Virus record (IMG/VR): IMGVR_UViG_3300029449_000246
Coordinates: 1-36,075 of that record
Strand: one strand, 5' to 3'
DNA length: 36,075 bases
Origin: a virus
Below are positions 17,613-24,574 of this stretch, one piece after another. The notes under the pieces were generated by a model. The model did no database searches, had not been told where the DNA came from, and worked only from the letters and a program-made list of their open reading frames with translations. Both the position numbers and the translations under genes were made by a program. The stretch's first letter is position 1. Each line of letters starts with the position of its first letter.

Positions 17613-17837
17613 CTAATCCATTGGAATAATACTTGTTACTTTTGCACCACGAGTTCCAGCCAATCTGTTACACATGTTCTCCCAGTAGCTCAGTCCGTTT
17701 CTTACCTCTGTGAGGTTTGCCCTGGTCAGGGTACGGCCTTTTATCTCATAGCTTTGTCCTGCTAGAATCTTTTCTTCTGCAGTCAAGTATGCTGCATATC
17801 TTGCTTGTGCCTCTGCCAAAGTTAATCCAGTACTCAT
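17613..17837 (-). CDS. GpW-like / DUF6148 head-tail joining protein
   Basis: 74 residues. Two-helix small protein with LAEAQARYAAYLTAEEKILA and GQSYEIKGRTLTRANLTEVR, the pattern of lambda W and the DUF6148 group. Lambda W (68 residues) plugs the portal and is required for tail joining. It overlaps the TerL stop by 4 bases and precedes the portal gene, the lambda order A-W-B. Confidence 0.88.
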   Translation of the reverse strand: MSTGLTLAEAQARYAAYLTAEEKILAGQSYEIKGRTLTRANLTEVRNGLSYWENMCNRLAGTRGAKVTSIIPMD

Positions 17838-19666
17838 ACCTCAACTCCTTTGCTTTTTATTTTCTTTTTCACCTTTTTAGGCTCTGCGATGCTAGTATCT
17901 GCCAGTCTGCTGAGCTCTTCTTTTTTTAGCTGCACTAAATAATCGAAATTTGGGTCAAGTATTTCCATTGCTGCCGTGTTATAGTTACGAATATCCAGCT
18001 GTTCATTTGCCCTCATCTGTTTCCATTCCACATAACCTTTTCCCCGTCTCATTCCTATGACTTTCTTCTCTGCTGTAAGGCCTTTGAAATATTTGTCTCC
18101 ATATCCTGCATAAGAATTAAGTGGGAAATGGCAGTAACCTGGGGTCCCATCTTCCGTTGATAGTCTTGAATAAGTCAGATCTTTTAATGCATTTACCCCG
18201 AGACTCCATAACATAACTTTTTTATTTTTCTTGGCCTGTGTAACACCGTTTAATATTGGCTTACCTTCTCCACCGATTCCTTTGATTGCATATATTCTTC
18301 TTGTGTACTGCCTTTGTTCTATGAAGTCATAGGCTGATTGTGTATGATGTCCCCCTGTATCTATACAGGTTGATGCTATTTTTATAGGTGTCCCGTCACC
18401 GTAATAGAACTCTTTATTGAGAAACTCATCAAGATCCTGCCATACTTGAGGGCTTCCAGGATCTCCAGGAAATACTCTGTACTGTATTCCCCAACTTTCT
18501 TTCCCGTGGCCCCATCCGACTACTTCACATTCAAGCCTGTTGTCTTGGATATCCACAGCACTTGTTACGAGAAGTACGCCATCTGGAACCTGTGCTTTAT
18601 ATTCTTCTCTTCTTGCAAGAAGCACTTCCCAGTCAAGTTCCTTTCCTTCTTCCTCTACCCAAGCCTCACCAAGGGAGGTATTTACCCAAACTTTCAGGGT
18701 TTCTCTGTCTTGTTTTGCAGTCTTGAAGTTTTCTATGATCTCTTCCCAGGTCACCCACGGTGATGCAAATTCATTTAGGTGGAATCCTCTGTGTTTCTTG
18801 TTTTCCTGTCTGCCTTTCCATTTCCCGTACTTGCTCCCTGATTTCCACTCGTATTCAGAGTGAAGAGTTCCGCAGGTATTACATTCCATACCCACAGGGT
18901 TAAAATTTATTCTTCCCCATTCATAGGGCTGTAATTCTCCACAGCTTGGACATGGTACACACCATTGCTCCATTGTAGAGTTGTTGTATAGTGTTTCTAT
19001 CCTGCTACGCCCTGATATAGTTGGAGTAGATACCCTGACCAGCTTTCTGTTACGGAAAGTTGTGGTTCTTTTTTCCACTAGTGAAAGCGGATCTCCCTCT
19101 TCCCCTGCTGATCCAGGGAATCTGTCTACCTCGTCTGCTATTACTACCCTTATAGGTCTACTTGCCAGGGAGCTAGGAGAGTTTGCTCCCACAAAAGCCA
19201 TGTATCCTCCAGGAAAGCTTTTTTCTTTTACGGTGTTTTCAGCCCCTTTTTTATTTGGGTCTTTTACCTTATCCCGTAGCACTGGAGAATCTCTCAGCAT
19301 AGGGGCTACTCTTTTTTTAGAAAAATATTCACTCATATCCACAGTTGGGAGAATGATTATTATCGGGCTTGGATCCTGGTGGACAAAATAACCTATATAG
19401 TTTAGTTCTATAGCTGTCTTCCCTACCTGAGCAGAAGCCATTACTGTTATCTCTTCCACGCCCTGTTGATTTATAGCGTCCATTATCCCTTTTTGGTAAG
19501 GGGCTCTTGAGGTTTTCCACCTTCCAGGCTCGGCAGAATCTTCAGGAGAAAGCATTCTGTAGGTATCTGCCCACTCTGATACCGTTAAATCAGGTGGAGG
19601 AGTAAATTTATTCATCAGTTTTTCGAGGTCGAATTTGTGATTTCTTTTCACTTGCCTACTCAGCAT
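17834..19666 (-). CDS. A: Terminase large subunit (lambda A / GpA type)
   Basis: 610 residues (lambda A: 641). N-terminal packaging ATPase: Walker A-like SAQVGKT (about 78-84), Walker B VVIADEVD (about 174-181). A zinc-knuckle follows (CPSCGELQ ... CNTCG). The C-terminal nuclease has SAVDIQDNRLECEVVGWG with the likely metal Asp. GpA-type terminases usually make cos ends. I choose ATG 19666, 11 bases inside the end of the Nu1-like gene, with GGTGAT upstream; a reading from 19708 would overlap that gene by 53 bases. Confidence 0.95.
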   Translation of the reverse strand: MLSRQVKRNHKFDLEKLMNKFTPPPDLTVSEWADTYRMLSPEDSAEPGRWKTSRAPYQKGIMDAINQQGVEEITVMASAQVGKTAIELNYIGYFVHQDPSPIIIILPTVDMSEYFSKKRVAPMLRDSPVLRDKVKDPNKKGAENTVKEKSFPGGYMAFVGANSPSSLASRPIRVVIADEVDRFPGSAGEEGDPLSLVEKRTTTFRNRKLVRVSTPTISGRSRIETLYNNSTMEQWCVPCPSCGELQPYEWGRINFNPVGMECNTCGTLHSEYEWKSGSKYGKWKGRQENKKHRGFHLNEFASPWVTWEEIIENFKTAKQDRETLKVWVNTSLGEAWVEEEGKELDWEVLLARREEYKAQVPDGVLLVTSAVDIQDNRLECEVVGWGHGKESWGIQYRVFPGDPGSPQVWQDLDEFLNKEFYYGDGTPIKIASTCIDTGGHHTQSAYDFIEQRQYTRRIYAIKGIGGEGKPILNGVTQAKKNKKVMLWSLGVNALKDLTYSRLSTEDGTPGYCHFPLNSYAGYGDKYFKGLTAEKKVIGMRRGKGYVEWKQMRANEQLDIRNYNTAAMEILDPNFDYLVQLKKEELSRLADTSIAEPKKVKKKIKSKGVEV

Positions 19667-20114
19667 CTTTATCACCAAACCCTCTAGATAATTCCTCAAG
19701 TGCCTCATATATCTCTTTTTTCAGCTCTTGCTCTATATTGTCCTCATTATCCATGTGCTTTAGCTGTGGTGATACTTTTTTAGGTATTGTCAGCAGCCTT
19801 GACCTGGTTACAGTTATCATTTTCTGATAGAAGTCTTCCACCTCTGCTACTGATATGACTCTGTTTTCCATCTCATCTATCTGTATCTGAAGTTTTCTTT
19901 TCTGTAGATCCTTTAGTTCTTTATCATCTTTGGAGTTTTTTTGTTCCAAGTATTTGATATATTTTTTTACAGATTCCCCAAAGTCGTAATATCCAGTCTC
20001 CAGTCTAACAAGGATATTTCTTGAAGCCATGTCTCTGACTGTTCTCTCAGATATTCCTAGCACTTCCGCCAGTTTTCCGGAGGTTGTTTTGACGATATTC
20101 ACTTTTTTTGCCAT
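19656..20114 (-). CDS. Terminase small subunit (lambda Nu1-like)
   Basis: 152 residues. N-terminal winged helix-turn-helix (SGKLAEVLGISERTVRDMAS), then coiled helices (LKDLQKRKLQIQIDEMENRV) and a C-terminal VTRSRLLTIPKKVSPQLKHM, the pattern of lambda Nu1 (181 residues): DNA recognition, self-association, TerL binding. AAGGAGG lies six bases before the chosen ATG at 20114; the frame is open to 20180 but has no ribosome site there. It would bind cosB-like sites upstream. Confidence 0.85.
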   Translation of the reverse strand: MAKKVNIVKTTSGKLAEVLGISERTVRDMASRNILVRLETGYYDFGESVKKYIKYLEQKNSKDDKELKDLQKRKLQIQIDEMENRVISVAEVEDFYQKMITVTRSRLLTIPKKVSPQLKHMDNEDNIEQELKKEIYEALEELSRGFGDKDAE

Positions 20115-20146
20115 AGAAAACCTCCTTGTGGCGGCAGCCATTTTTG

Positions 20147-20210
20147 ACGGCAAACCTAAAAATTTTTTAATATCTCCCACCGTTCGGGCTCATTCTGACC
20201 CGCAAGCCGT
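20147..20210. other. Candidate cos/packaging-site region with inverted repeats
   Basis: Short GC-rich gap before the Nu1-like gene. ACGGC (20147-20151) pairs with GCCGT (20206-20210) and CGGG (20185-20188) with CCCG (20199-20202). In lambda the cos site lies just before Nu1. This is position plus base composition only. Confidence 0.3.
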
Positions 20211-20228
20211 AAAATTCCCTGGAAGAAC

Positions 20229-20783
20229 CTATTCATATATGATCTCTTCTTCATCACTCTTGTCTGTTGTTAGGCCTGCCTTGTGTTGATCTACTTTCAG
20301 CTTCTCAGCCTCTATCTTCTTCTTGGCTGTGAGTTCTGCTTCTTTTAGTTCTTGCTTCTTGGCATCTGATACAGAGTCAAGTGAAGCCTTGCTCGATATC
20401 TCAGGGCCAAGTATTCTCTCTAAGATGTCATAATAGTTCTTGGCATCCTTGGAATCCGGATGCATGTCTTTTTCTGAATAAATAAATCTACTGAGTTCTT
20501 TATCGTAGTTAACCAGCCTTCTGGCATCTATCCCGATACTCTCTCGTAGTCTGTTGCTTACACCTTTCACTAGTTCAACCAGATCTATTCCAGAATTTTT
20601 TAATATTTCAGATCTTCTCATCATGATATATTCTTGAAACTCAGGTTCTCTAAAAAGTTTATATGCATATGCAGCTGGTTTTTTTATCAGAGGATCTATC
20701 TCTTTTATAGCTTCTACCCTGTTTCCTCTGTTTCGGAGATAAGCTTCTGCTATATCTATTTTCTTTTCTGTCAATCTAGCCAT
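20229..20783 (-). CDS. Terminase_2-like small-subunit protein (XtmA type)
   Basis: 184 residues, first gene of the late operon. N-terminal part (LTEKKIDIAEAYLRNRGNRV, EAIKEIDPLIKKPAAYAYKL, EFQEYIMMRR) follows the Terminase_2 pattern 'F...Yl...n...A...aGys...a...a..LL....v..yi'. Middle helices match its oligomer part and the C-terminus is acidic (KSDEEEIIYE). It is unusual that a second small-subunit candidate of Nu1 type lies next to it; one may have taken another role, such as a DNA-binding regulator of the late operon. GAGAGG six bases before the ATG. Confidence 0.7.
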   Translation of the reverse strand: MARLTEKKIDIAEAYLRNRGNRVEAIKEIDPLIKKPAAYAYKLFREPEFQEYIMMRRSEILKNSGIDLVELVKGVSNRLRESIGIDARRLVNYDKELSRFIYSEKDMHPDSKDAKNYYDILERILGPEISSKASLDSVSDAKKQELKEAELTAKKKIEAEKLKVDQHKAGLTTDKSDEEEIIYE

Positions 20784-20926
20784 ATAAAACCTCTCTTAAA
20801 ATCAACCGTATTCAACTAAAACTTTTACAGGCCGTTGGCCTACATATTATTATCACGCGAGAAAATAGATGTGACTCTAGTATTAATGGTGTCTACAGAG
20901 TTTTGACTTTACAAAAACCCCTCACT
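20784..20926 (-). promoter_or_regulatory. Likely late promoter region
   Basis: 143 bases between the last accessory gene and the late operon. It holds a perfect 5-bp hairpin AGGCC-GTT-GGCCT (20829-20841) and an AT-rich stretch with TAATAT-like -10 candidates, but no good -35, as expected for an activator-dependent promoter. I could not find a clear P2-type TGT-N12-ACA site. Confidence 0.4.
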
Positions 20927-22021
20927 TTAATGATGGCTTTTTTTCAAAATTAAACTCAGACCTTGAGTATATTTCAGTCTGATTTCTATTTCTAAAAGCA
21001 ATATCTCTCTACAAAATTCTTCGAGTCTTTCTAAGTTATTGAAATTATCCCTCATGGGGCTTGACCTCTGTTGTGATTCCATTAATGCTTTTCTTATTGT
21101 TTTTCTATATCTTTCAGTTTGACAATTACTAACATTTGATACATTGGTAACTGCAAGATTCATTACTCTGTCGTCCAGTGCCCACTCTTGATAATCTTTG
21201 ACTAGGCTTTTTAATTCTCTTGGATTGAAGCCTTTCAGCTTTCTTTCCAGGTATTCCAAATTGTTATGCATCTCTTTGGATAATGCATCAAATAACTTTA
21301 AGCCGTTGAAGTCCTGGAGTTCTGATGAAAGATACTCCAGTGTCAATTCGTGAGGCTTTGCTGTGGAATAGAGTGACCTTAGTCCTCCTTTTGTTAAATC
21401 CCACTCGCCCCTGAGCTTGCCACCGACTTCTTTGTCCAAAGTCTTTTTATTGTGCTCATGCAGCTTACTGTAGACCTTGAGGTTCATACCTTTTAGAAGT
21501 TTAAAAGCAAACCCCGTAGAATAAAATCTGTCTAACATGGATGAATAATCTCCGTAGAAACATTTTTTTTGGTCAATAGGCTCAAAGTTTTTATGAAGTA
21601 GTCTGTAGATGAAGATAAGTATGTTATGCATCTTGTAGAATGAACCTACATAAATCTGCATACATAACTCTATATTTCCATACTCTAAGTCTGGCCTTGT
21701 AAATTCTTCATCTGTTATTTGTGAAAGTACTGTGCATATAGCTTCTTCCACTTCTTTTTTTTCAGTGTTTTTTTTTACAGGTTCGATATTGTCATCTCTG
21801 TAGTATCTGGGGTAATTGAAATCAATCATAATCCTGGACTTGATTTGCTTGTCCACTACTCTGAAGTGATTTATCCATTTGTGATCAACACGGATGATTT
21901 CATCCCCTCTTTTGAACTTTTCACTGTTTGACAGTTTGAAGTCTCTGAGGATAGAAGCAACTACCATGTCAGATTCTGTATTTGTAACAGCCCAGACACT
22001 TGCTCTGTCTAATCCGATCAT
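20927..22021 (-). CDS. Rolling-circle-type (filamentous phage) replication initiator-like protein
   Basis: 364 residues. No exact motif proves the family. The order of parts is like the phage CRI (gene II) replication group: a strand with KSRIMIDFNYPRYYRDDNIE (as in 'r.e.slpkll.g.N...l'), helix VEEAICTVLSQIT, TRPDLEYGNIELCMQIYV ('i.R.Dva.nf'), then LKGMNLKVYSKLHEH ('...k.YdK..e') and GKLRGEWDLTKGGLRSLY ('lR.E..l....L'). The Tyr in VYSK is the likely catalytic region by comparison. It is not P2 gpA. It starts 1 base after a 61-residue gene. An unrelated replication gene lies in the early operon, so this looks like a second, captured replication unit. Function is inferred. Confidence 0.5.
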   Translation of the reverse strand: MIGLDRASVWAVTNTESDMVVASILRDFKLSNSEKFKRGDEIIRVDHKWINHFRVVDKQIKSRIMIDFNYPRYYRDDNIEPVKKNTEKKEVEEAICTVLSQITDEEFTRPDLEYGNIELCMQIYVGSFYKMHNILIFIYRLLHKNFEPIDQKKCFYGDYSSMLDRFYSTGFAFKLLKGMNLKVYSKLHEHNKKTLDKEVGGKLRGEWDLTKGGLRSLYSTAKPHELTLEYLSSELQDFNGLKLFDALSKEMHNNLEYLERKLKGFNPRELKSLVKDYQEWALDDRVMNLAVTNVSNVSNCQTERYRKTIRKALMESQQRSSPMRDNFNNLERLEEFCREILLLEIEIRLKYTQGLSLILKKSHH

Positions 22022-22022
22022 T

Positions 22023-22208
22023 TCATTCCCATTCCCCCATTCCCGGTCTTATTTTTTTCTGAGAGGTCCATCGTATTTTTCTATTTTTGTTTCCTGCATG
22101 TCTTTTGGCAGCTTTACGGGTAGTGCCTAAATAACCAAACGAATCATATTCAATCTCATATTCTCCATTTTTAAACCTATAACACCAGTTAGAAAAATCA
22201 TCTTTCAT
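22023..22208 (-). CDS. Small basic protein before the Rep-like gene
   Basis: 61 residues, GGGAGGGG before ATG. Rich in Lys, Arg and aromatic residues (NWCYRFKNGEYEIEYDSFGY, RKAAKRHAGNKNRKIRW), so nucleic-acid binding is possible. Not recognised. It is tightly linked to the Rep-like gene (1-base gap) and follows the hairpin leader, so both are probably translated from one transcript. Confidence 0.65.
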   Translation of the reverse strand: MKDDFSNWCYRFKNGEYEIEYDSFGYLGTTRKAAKRHAGNKNRKIRWTSQKKIRPGMGEWE

Positions 22209-22245
22209 ACTACCCCTCCCTGATATTTTTTTAAACTTTCACCCA

Positions 22246-22316
22246 GGACGACAAAGGTTGGTAAAAGGACTTGATCTCAAGTAAATTATTTGGATCCTTA
22301 CTCTCCCTTGTCGTCC
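22246..22316 (-). promoter_or_regulatory. Long hairpin in the leader of the Rep-like unit
   Basis: Outer arms of 12 bases (22246-22257 and 22305-22316) pair with one G-U. Inside, AAGGA pairs with TCCTT and encloses the palindrome ACTTGA-GA-TCAAGT (22269-22282). It lies 38 bases before the 61-residue gene. It may be an RNA control element or a rolling-circle origin hairpin. Confidence 0.65.
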
Positions 22317-22339
22317 GACATGAAAATTTAAAATAAAAA

Positions 22340-22394
22340 AGGGCCACTTAAAAAATAAAATTACATAAAGTAAAATTACTTTTTAAGCAGCCCT
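22340..22394 (-). terminator. Intrinsic terminator after the structured RNA segment
   Basis: On the minus strand AGGGC-TG-CTTAAAAA pairs with TTTTTAAG-TG-GCCCT, then a T-rich run (TTTTTTATTTT). The arms are 5 and 8 bp with a 2x2 internal loop, and the loop holds a further TTAC/GTAA pair. It ends transcription coming from the DUF2292-like gene. Confidence 0.75.
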
Positions 22395-22486
22395 GGTTCT
22401 CTCCTAGTCACTACTCAAATATTTAATTGTCTTTGTTTTCATAAACTAAAGGTAAAATATGAATACCGCTGGTCCTTTCCTAGCCA
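22393..22486 (-). ncRNA. Candidate small RNA with two direct repeats
   Basis: Between the DUF2292-like gene and the terminator, no reading frame is seen. Two 18-base copies (22393-22410, CTGGTTCTCTCCTAGTCA; 22469-22486, CTGGTCCTTTCCTAGCCA) differ at three places, all C/T changes, 76 bases apart. The right copy can fold on itself (CTGG/CCAG with flanking AATAC/GTATT). This is structure without a named family. Confidence 0.4.
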
Positions 22487-22497
22487 GTATTTATATT

Positions 22498-22635
22498 TTA
22501 GTCTATGGAAACTACTTTTGAAGGTCTTATGAAACATACCTTCCCGTTTTTTATGCATATTTCTATACTTCCGTACCCCTTATCTTCCGATACATACGAT
22601 ATTTGCTTTTCTATTTTTTCAAGTATTTTTTTCAA
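22498..22635 (-). CDS. DUF2292-like small protein
   Basis: 45 residues, TTG start with GGGGG seven to eight bases upstream. The pattern KKILEKIEKQISYVSEDKGY then GSIEICIKNGKVCFI matches the DUF2292 group, short proteins of the form 'IL..l..i.yGsv.iiihdGkvvqI.r'. Function of the group is unknown. It is the last gene seen before the structured RNA segment and terminator. Cys at residues 27 and 34 are not family constants as far as I know. Confidence 0.65.
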   Translation of the reverse strand: MKKILEKIEKQISYVSEDKGYGSIEICIKNGKVCFIRPSKVVSID

Positions 22636-22676
22636 GTTATGTCCCCCTTAATCTACTCTATAAAATTATTTTTGTC

Positions 22677-22693
22677 AATAATGGGTCATTATT
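22677..22693. promoter_or_regulatory. Operator-like palindrome before the DUF2292-like gene
   Basis: AATAATG-GGT-CATTATT, seven-base perfect arms. On the minus strand it overlaps a perfect TTGACA (22678-22673). No good -10 is placed before the TTG start, so promoter assignment stays open. Confidence 0.35.
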
Positions 22694-22787
22694 TTTTTTC
22701 ATAATTAGTATTTTTTGTATCCTGTTAATGCCTTCAAAAGAATTATATATCCTTTGTATTTAAAAATCTAGGGGGTATAAAAAGTTT

Positions 22788-22820
22788 TTTACTAGAAATA
22801 GTAAACTTTTTTTATTTTTT
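22788..22820 (+). terminator. AT-rich plus-strand terminator-like hairpin
   Basis: TTTACTA-GAAA-TAGTAAA followed by C and seven T, then ATTTTTT. It faces antisense to the local genes, and the arms have only two G/C pairs, so the call is weak. Otherwise the 221 bases 22636-22856 hold no gene. Confidence 0.3.
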
Positions 22821-22832
22821 GAAAAACACCAC

Positions 22833-22856
22833 AAAAAAAGAGCACTTTTTGTGCTC
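22833..22856 (-). terminator. Intrinsic terminator of the Panacea/TM operon
   Basis: GAGCAC-AAAAA-GTGCTC on the minus strand (22856-22840) followed by seven T. It begins directly after the stop of the membrane protein gene. Ends the two-gene operon. Confidence 0.88.
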
Positions 22857-23552
22857 TCAGGAACTTTTGTTAGTAAAAATAGACTTTAGCATTAAGATAA
22901 AATTTAATATATTTTGAGGGTGAACTATAGATATAATAATAATTGTTAATATTAAATAAGCCGCCATTATATAAATTAAAGGCTTTAAATTTATTTCATC
23001 GTCTGACATTAATGATTTGAAAAGAACTGTCATTAAAATGAGCCCGCCTACAAAAGTAAAATTTAGAAGAGAAACTACCGTTAATATATGACTTATACGA
23101 AGTTGTCCTATGTCATTAAAGACATTAAAATTAATAAAGATGAATCCCAAAAGTCCTGTAAAAACAGAAATAATATTAACAAAACTATTTTTCATTTTAC
23201 TAATTTCTTTTAATTCCGTTTCAACTTCTTTTAATTTGCTAGTTAATTCGATTTCAACATTTTTTCTGTTATTTTCAGCTTTTTCAGCTCTATAATGATC
23301 ATGGAATTTTTCACTTTTCCTCATTACCTGAGTAAATCTTTCGGCTTCATTTTCTTTGAATTCCAATGTTCTCATTAAAGCTTGACTTTTAATTTTATCA
23401 ATCTCACTGTTAATTGAATCATCTAAATCCATACATTCATCAAACTTCTTTTCTTCTATTAATGCTTCAAAAGAATCTACTTTAGAATCTAATTCACTTA
23501 AAAATTTTGATATATCATCAATTTTATCTTCAACTTTTAGTAATCCGGTCAT
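22857..23552 (-). CDS. Coiled-coil protein with three membrane segments, candidate toxin
   Basis: 231 residues, not recognised as a named family. Residues about 5-120 are acidic/charged helices likely to form a coiled coil (SKVDSFEALIEEKKFDECMD, ELTSKLKEVETELKEISKMK). Three hydrophobic segments follow, at about 125-145, 155-180 and 188-210, ending in a short basic tail. It starts 12 bases after the Panacea gene, with GGAGTG before the ATG. Panacea antitoxins pair with many unlike toxins, among them membrane-acting ones, and the second gene of such a pair is usually the toxin. This makes a membrane-damaging toxin or an abortive-infection effector plausible. Not shown by any motif. Confidence 0.75.
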   Translation of the reverse strand: MTGLLKVEDKIDDISKFLSELDSKVDSFEALIEEKKFDECMDLDDSINSEIDKIKSQALMRTLEFKENEAERFTQVMRKSEKFHDHYRAEKAENNRKNVEIELTSKLKEVETELKEISKMKNSFVNIISVFTGLLGFIFINFNVFNDIGQLRISHILTVVSLLNFTFVGGLILMTVLFKSLMSDDEINLKPLIYIMAAYLILTIIIISIVHPQNILNFILMLKSIFTNKSS

Positions 23553-23564
23553 AAAAACACTCCA

Positions 23565-24074
23565 TTACGCAAACCTGTAAGCTAGTACTGGATTTTTTGA
23601 CCCGTTGTCACATAGCTTTCTATCAAGTTGTTTATAAAAATTCTTTATCTCTGCTTCATTAATTTTTTGAGTAGATGAGTGCATAGAACCATAACCTTTT
23701 CTAGCTGATATCCAAGGAGTTTCATTATGAGATGCTTCTACCAAGGTTGTATCATTATATTGTCCATATAAAAAAGCCACCTTTTCAATAAAACGTTTAA
23801 TATCGTCTGAAAGGCCTGCAACTTCTTCATCTGAAACACTTTCAGAAGTGTATGACCAATTATATTCATAGGTTAATACCCTATAAGCATCCCTTACAAC
23901 AGGTCCATTTATCCAGGCTTCAAAATGTTCTCCAAACAACTCCGTGTCTCTTTCTTGGTAAAAATGTCCTTTAGCAAAATATAATATTTTCATTATTTTT
24001 ACTTTTGAGCAAGTATAATTGAATTTTTGTAACATTTTAATTACATATTTAGTTACTAAAAATAAATTGTTCAT
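23565..24074 (-). CDS. Panacea-domain (SocA-like, DUF4065) antitoxin-like protein
   Basis: 169 residues. The Panacea domain is clear: VKIMKILYFAKGHFYQERDT ('klqKLlyfaqg.yl...g..lf'), FGEHFEAWINGPVVRDAYRV (family 'e.feAW..GPVvp.vy'), GQYNDTTLVEASHNETPWIS ('l...sH.e.PW'). Panacea proteins neutralise bound toxins in PanAT pairs, often carried by prophages; SocA instead works as a proteolytic adaptor for SocB. AGGTGAG precedes the ATG, and a good promoter lies upstream. First gene of the operon with the TM protein. Confidence 0.88.
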   Translation of the reverse strand: MNNLFLVTKYVIKMLQKFNYTCSKVKIMKILYFAKGHFYQERDTELFGEHFEAWINGPVVRDAYRVLTYEYNWSYTSESVSDEEVAGLSDDIKRFIEKVAFLYGQYNDTTLVEASHNETPWISARKGYGSMHSSTQKINEAEIKNFYKQLDRKLCDNGSKNPVLAYRFA

Positions 24075-24107
24075 GCTCTCACCTGCTTTCTAATTTTTTA
24101 TAGCTAT

Positions 24108-24144
24108 CGATAATTAATTATAACATTTATTTGACATTTCTCAA
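24108..24144 (-). promoter_or_regulatory. Promoter with palindrome for the Panacea/TM operon
   Basis: TTGAGA (24144-24139), 16 bases, TATAAT (24122-24117) on the minus strand. A 12-base perfect palindrome ATAATTAATTAT (24110-24121) covers the -10 box, a fit place for autorepression. Confidence 0.65.
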
Positions 24145-24161
24145 AAGTTTATTTTATGTTT

Positions 24162-24509
24162 CTAAAACCTACTACAAGGCTTGTATCCTCTACTCTCAGC
24201 CTCTTCTATAATATAACTTCCTCCAATGGATCTCAGGTAACCGCAACCTTTGTGATGGTATTTCTTTCCGCTTTTAGTCACATACACCATCTCTTCTGTC
24301 TTTTTGAGGTTCTCCTGTGAAACTGTTTTATATGGATTGTTTTCAACGGTTTTTGTACTGGTATCTCGAGTAGCTGTCGGTGTTACAGGCGTCTTGCTGA
24401 ACATAATTTTAAAGTTCTTTTCGTTGGTTTTTTCAATTAAGTTTTCTTTACTACTAAAACAAATGGAGAAAAATAATATAATTCCTGATATGATCAATAT
24501 TCTCCTCAT
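24162..24509 (-). CDS. Exported protein with C-terminal Cys/His motif
   Basis: 115 residues. N-terminal signal or anchor (RRILIISGIILFFSICF). Residues 25-75 are a Thr/Ser/Lys linker. Residues 75-115 carry YVTKSGKKYHHKGCGYL and EAESRGYKPCSRF, the small 'Y.t.sG..YH...C.yl......a...Gy.PC..C' domain, possibly metal-binding, found at the end of many secreted nucleases and phage proteins. The usual last Cys is replaced by Phe. GGAGGG precedes ATG. Likely a lysogenic-conversion gene acting at the cell surface; the target is unknown. Confidence 0.7.
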   Translation of the reverse strand: MRRILIISGIILFFSICFSSKENLIEKTNEKNFKIMFSKTPVTPTATRDTSTKTVENNPYKTVSQENLKKTEEMVYVTKSGKKYHHKGCGYLRSIGGSYIIEEAESRGYKPCSRF

Positions 24510-24574
24510 ATAGGGCCCTCCTTAATTTAATTATAATAATTGTAAAAATATCCTAATCAATTTATTATTACCTA

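Noticed and set aside
22246-22316. tRNA-like length and 7-bp acceptor-like stem (GGACGAC/GTCGTCC)
   Set aside because: No T-loop GTTCRA, no proper D-arm or anticodon arm, and the pairing continues to 12 bases.
24162-24509. Lipoprotein
   Set aside because: The Cys at residue 17 follows FSI, a poor lipobox; treated as exported or anchored.
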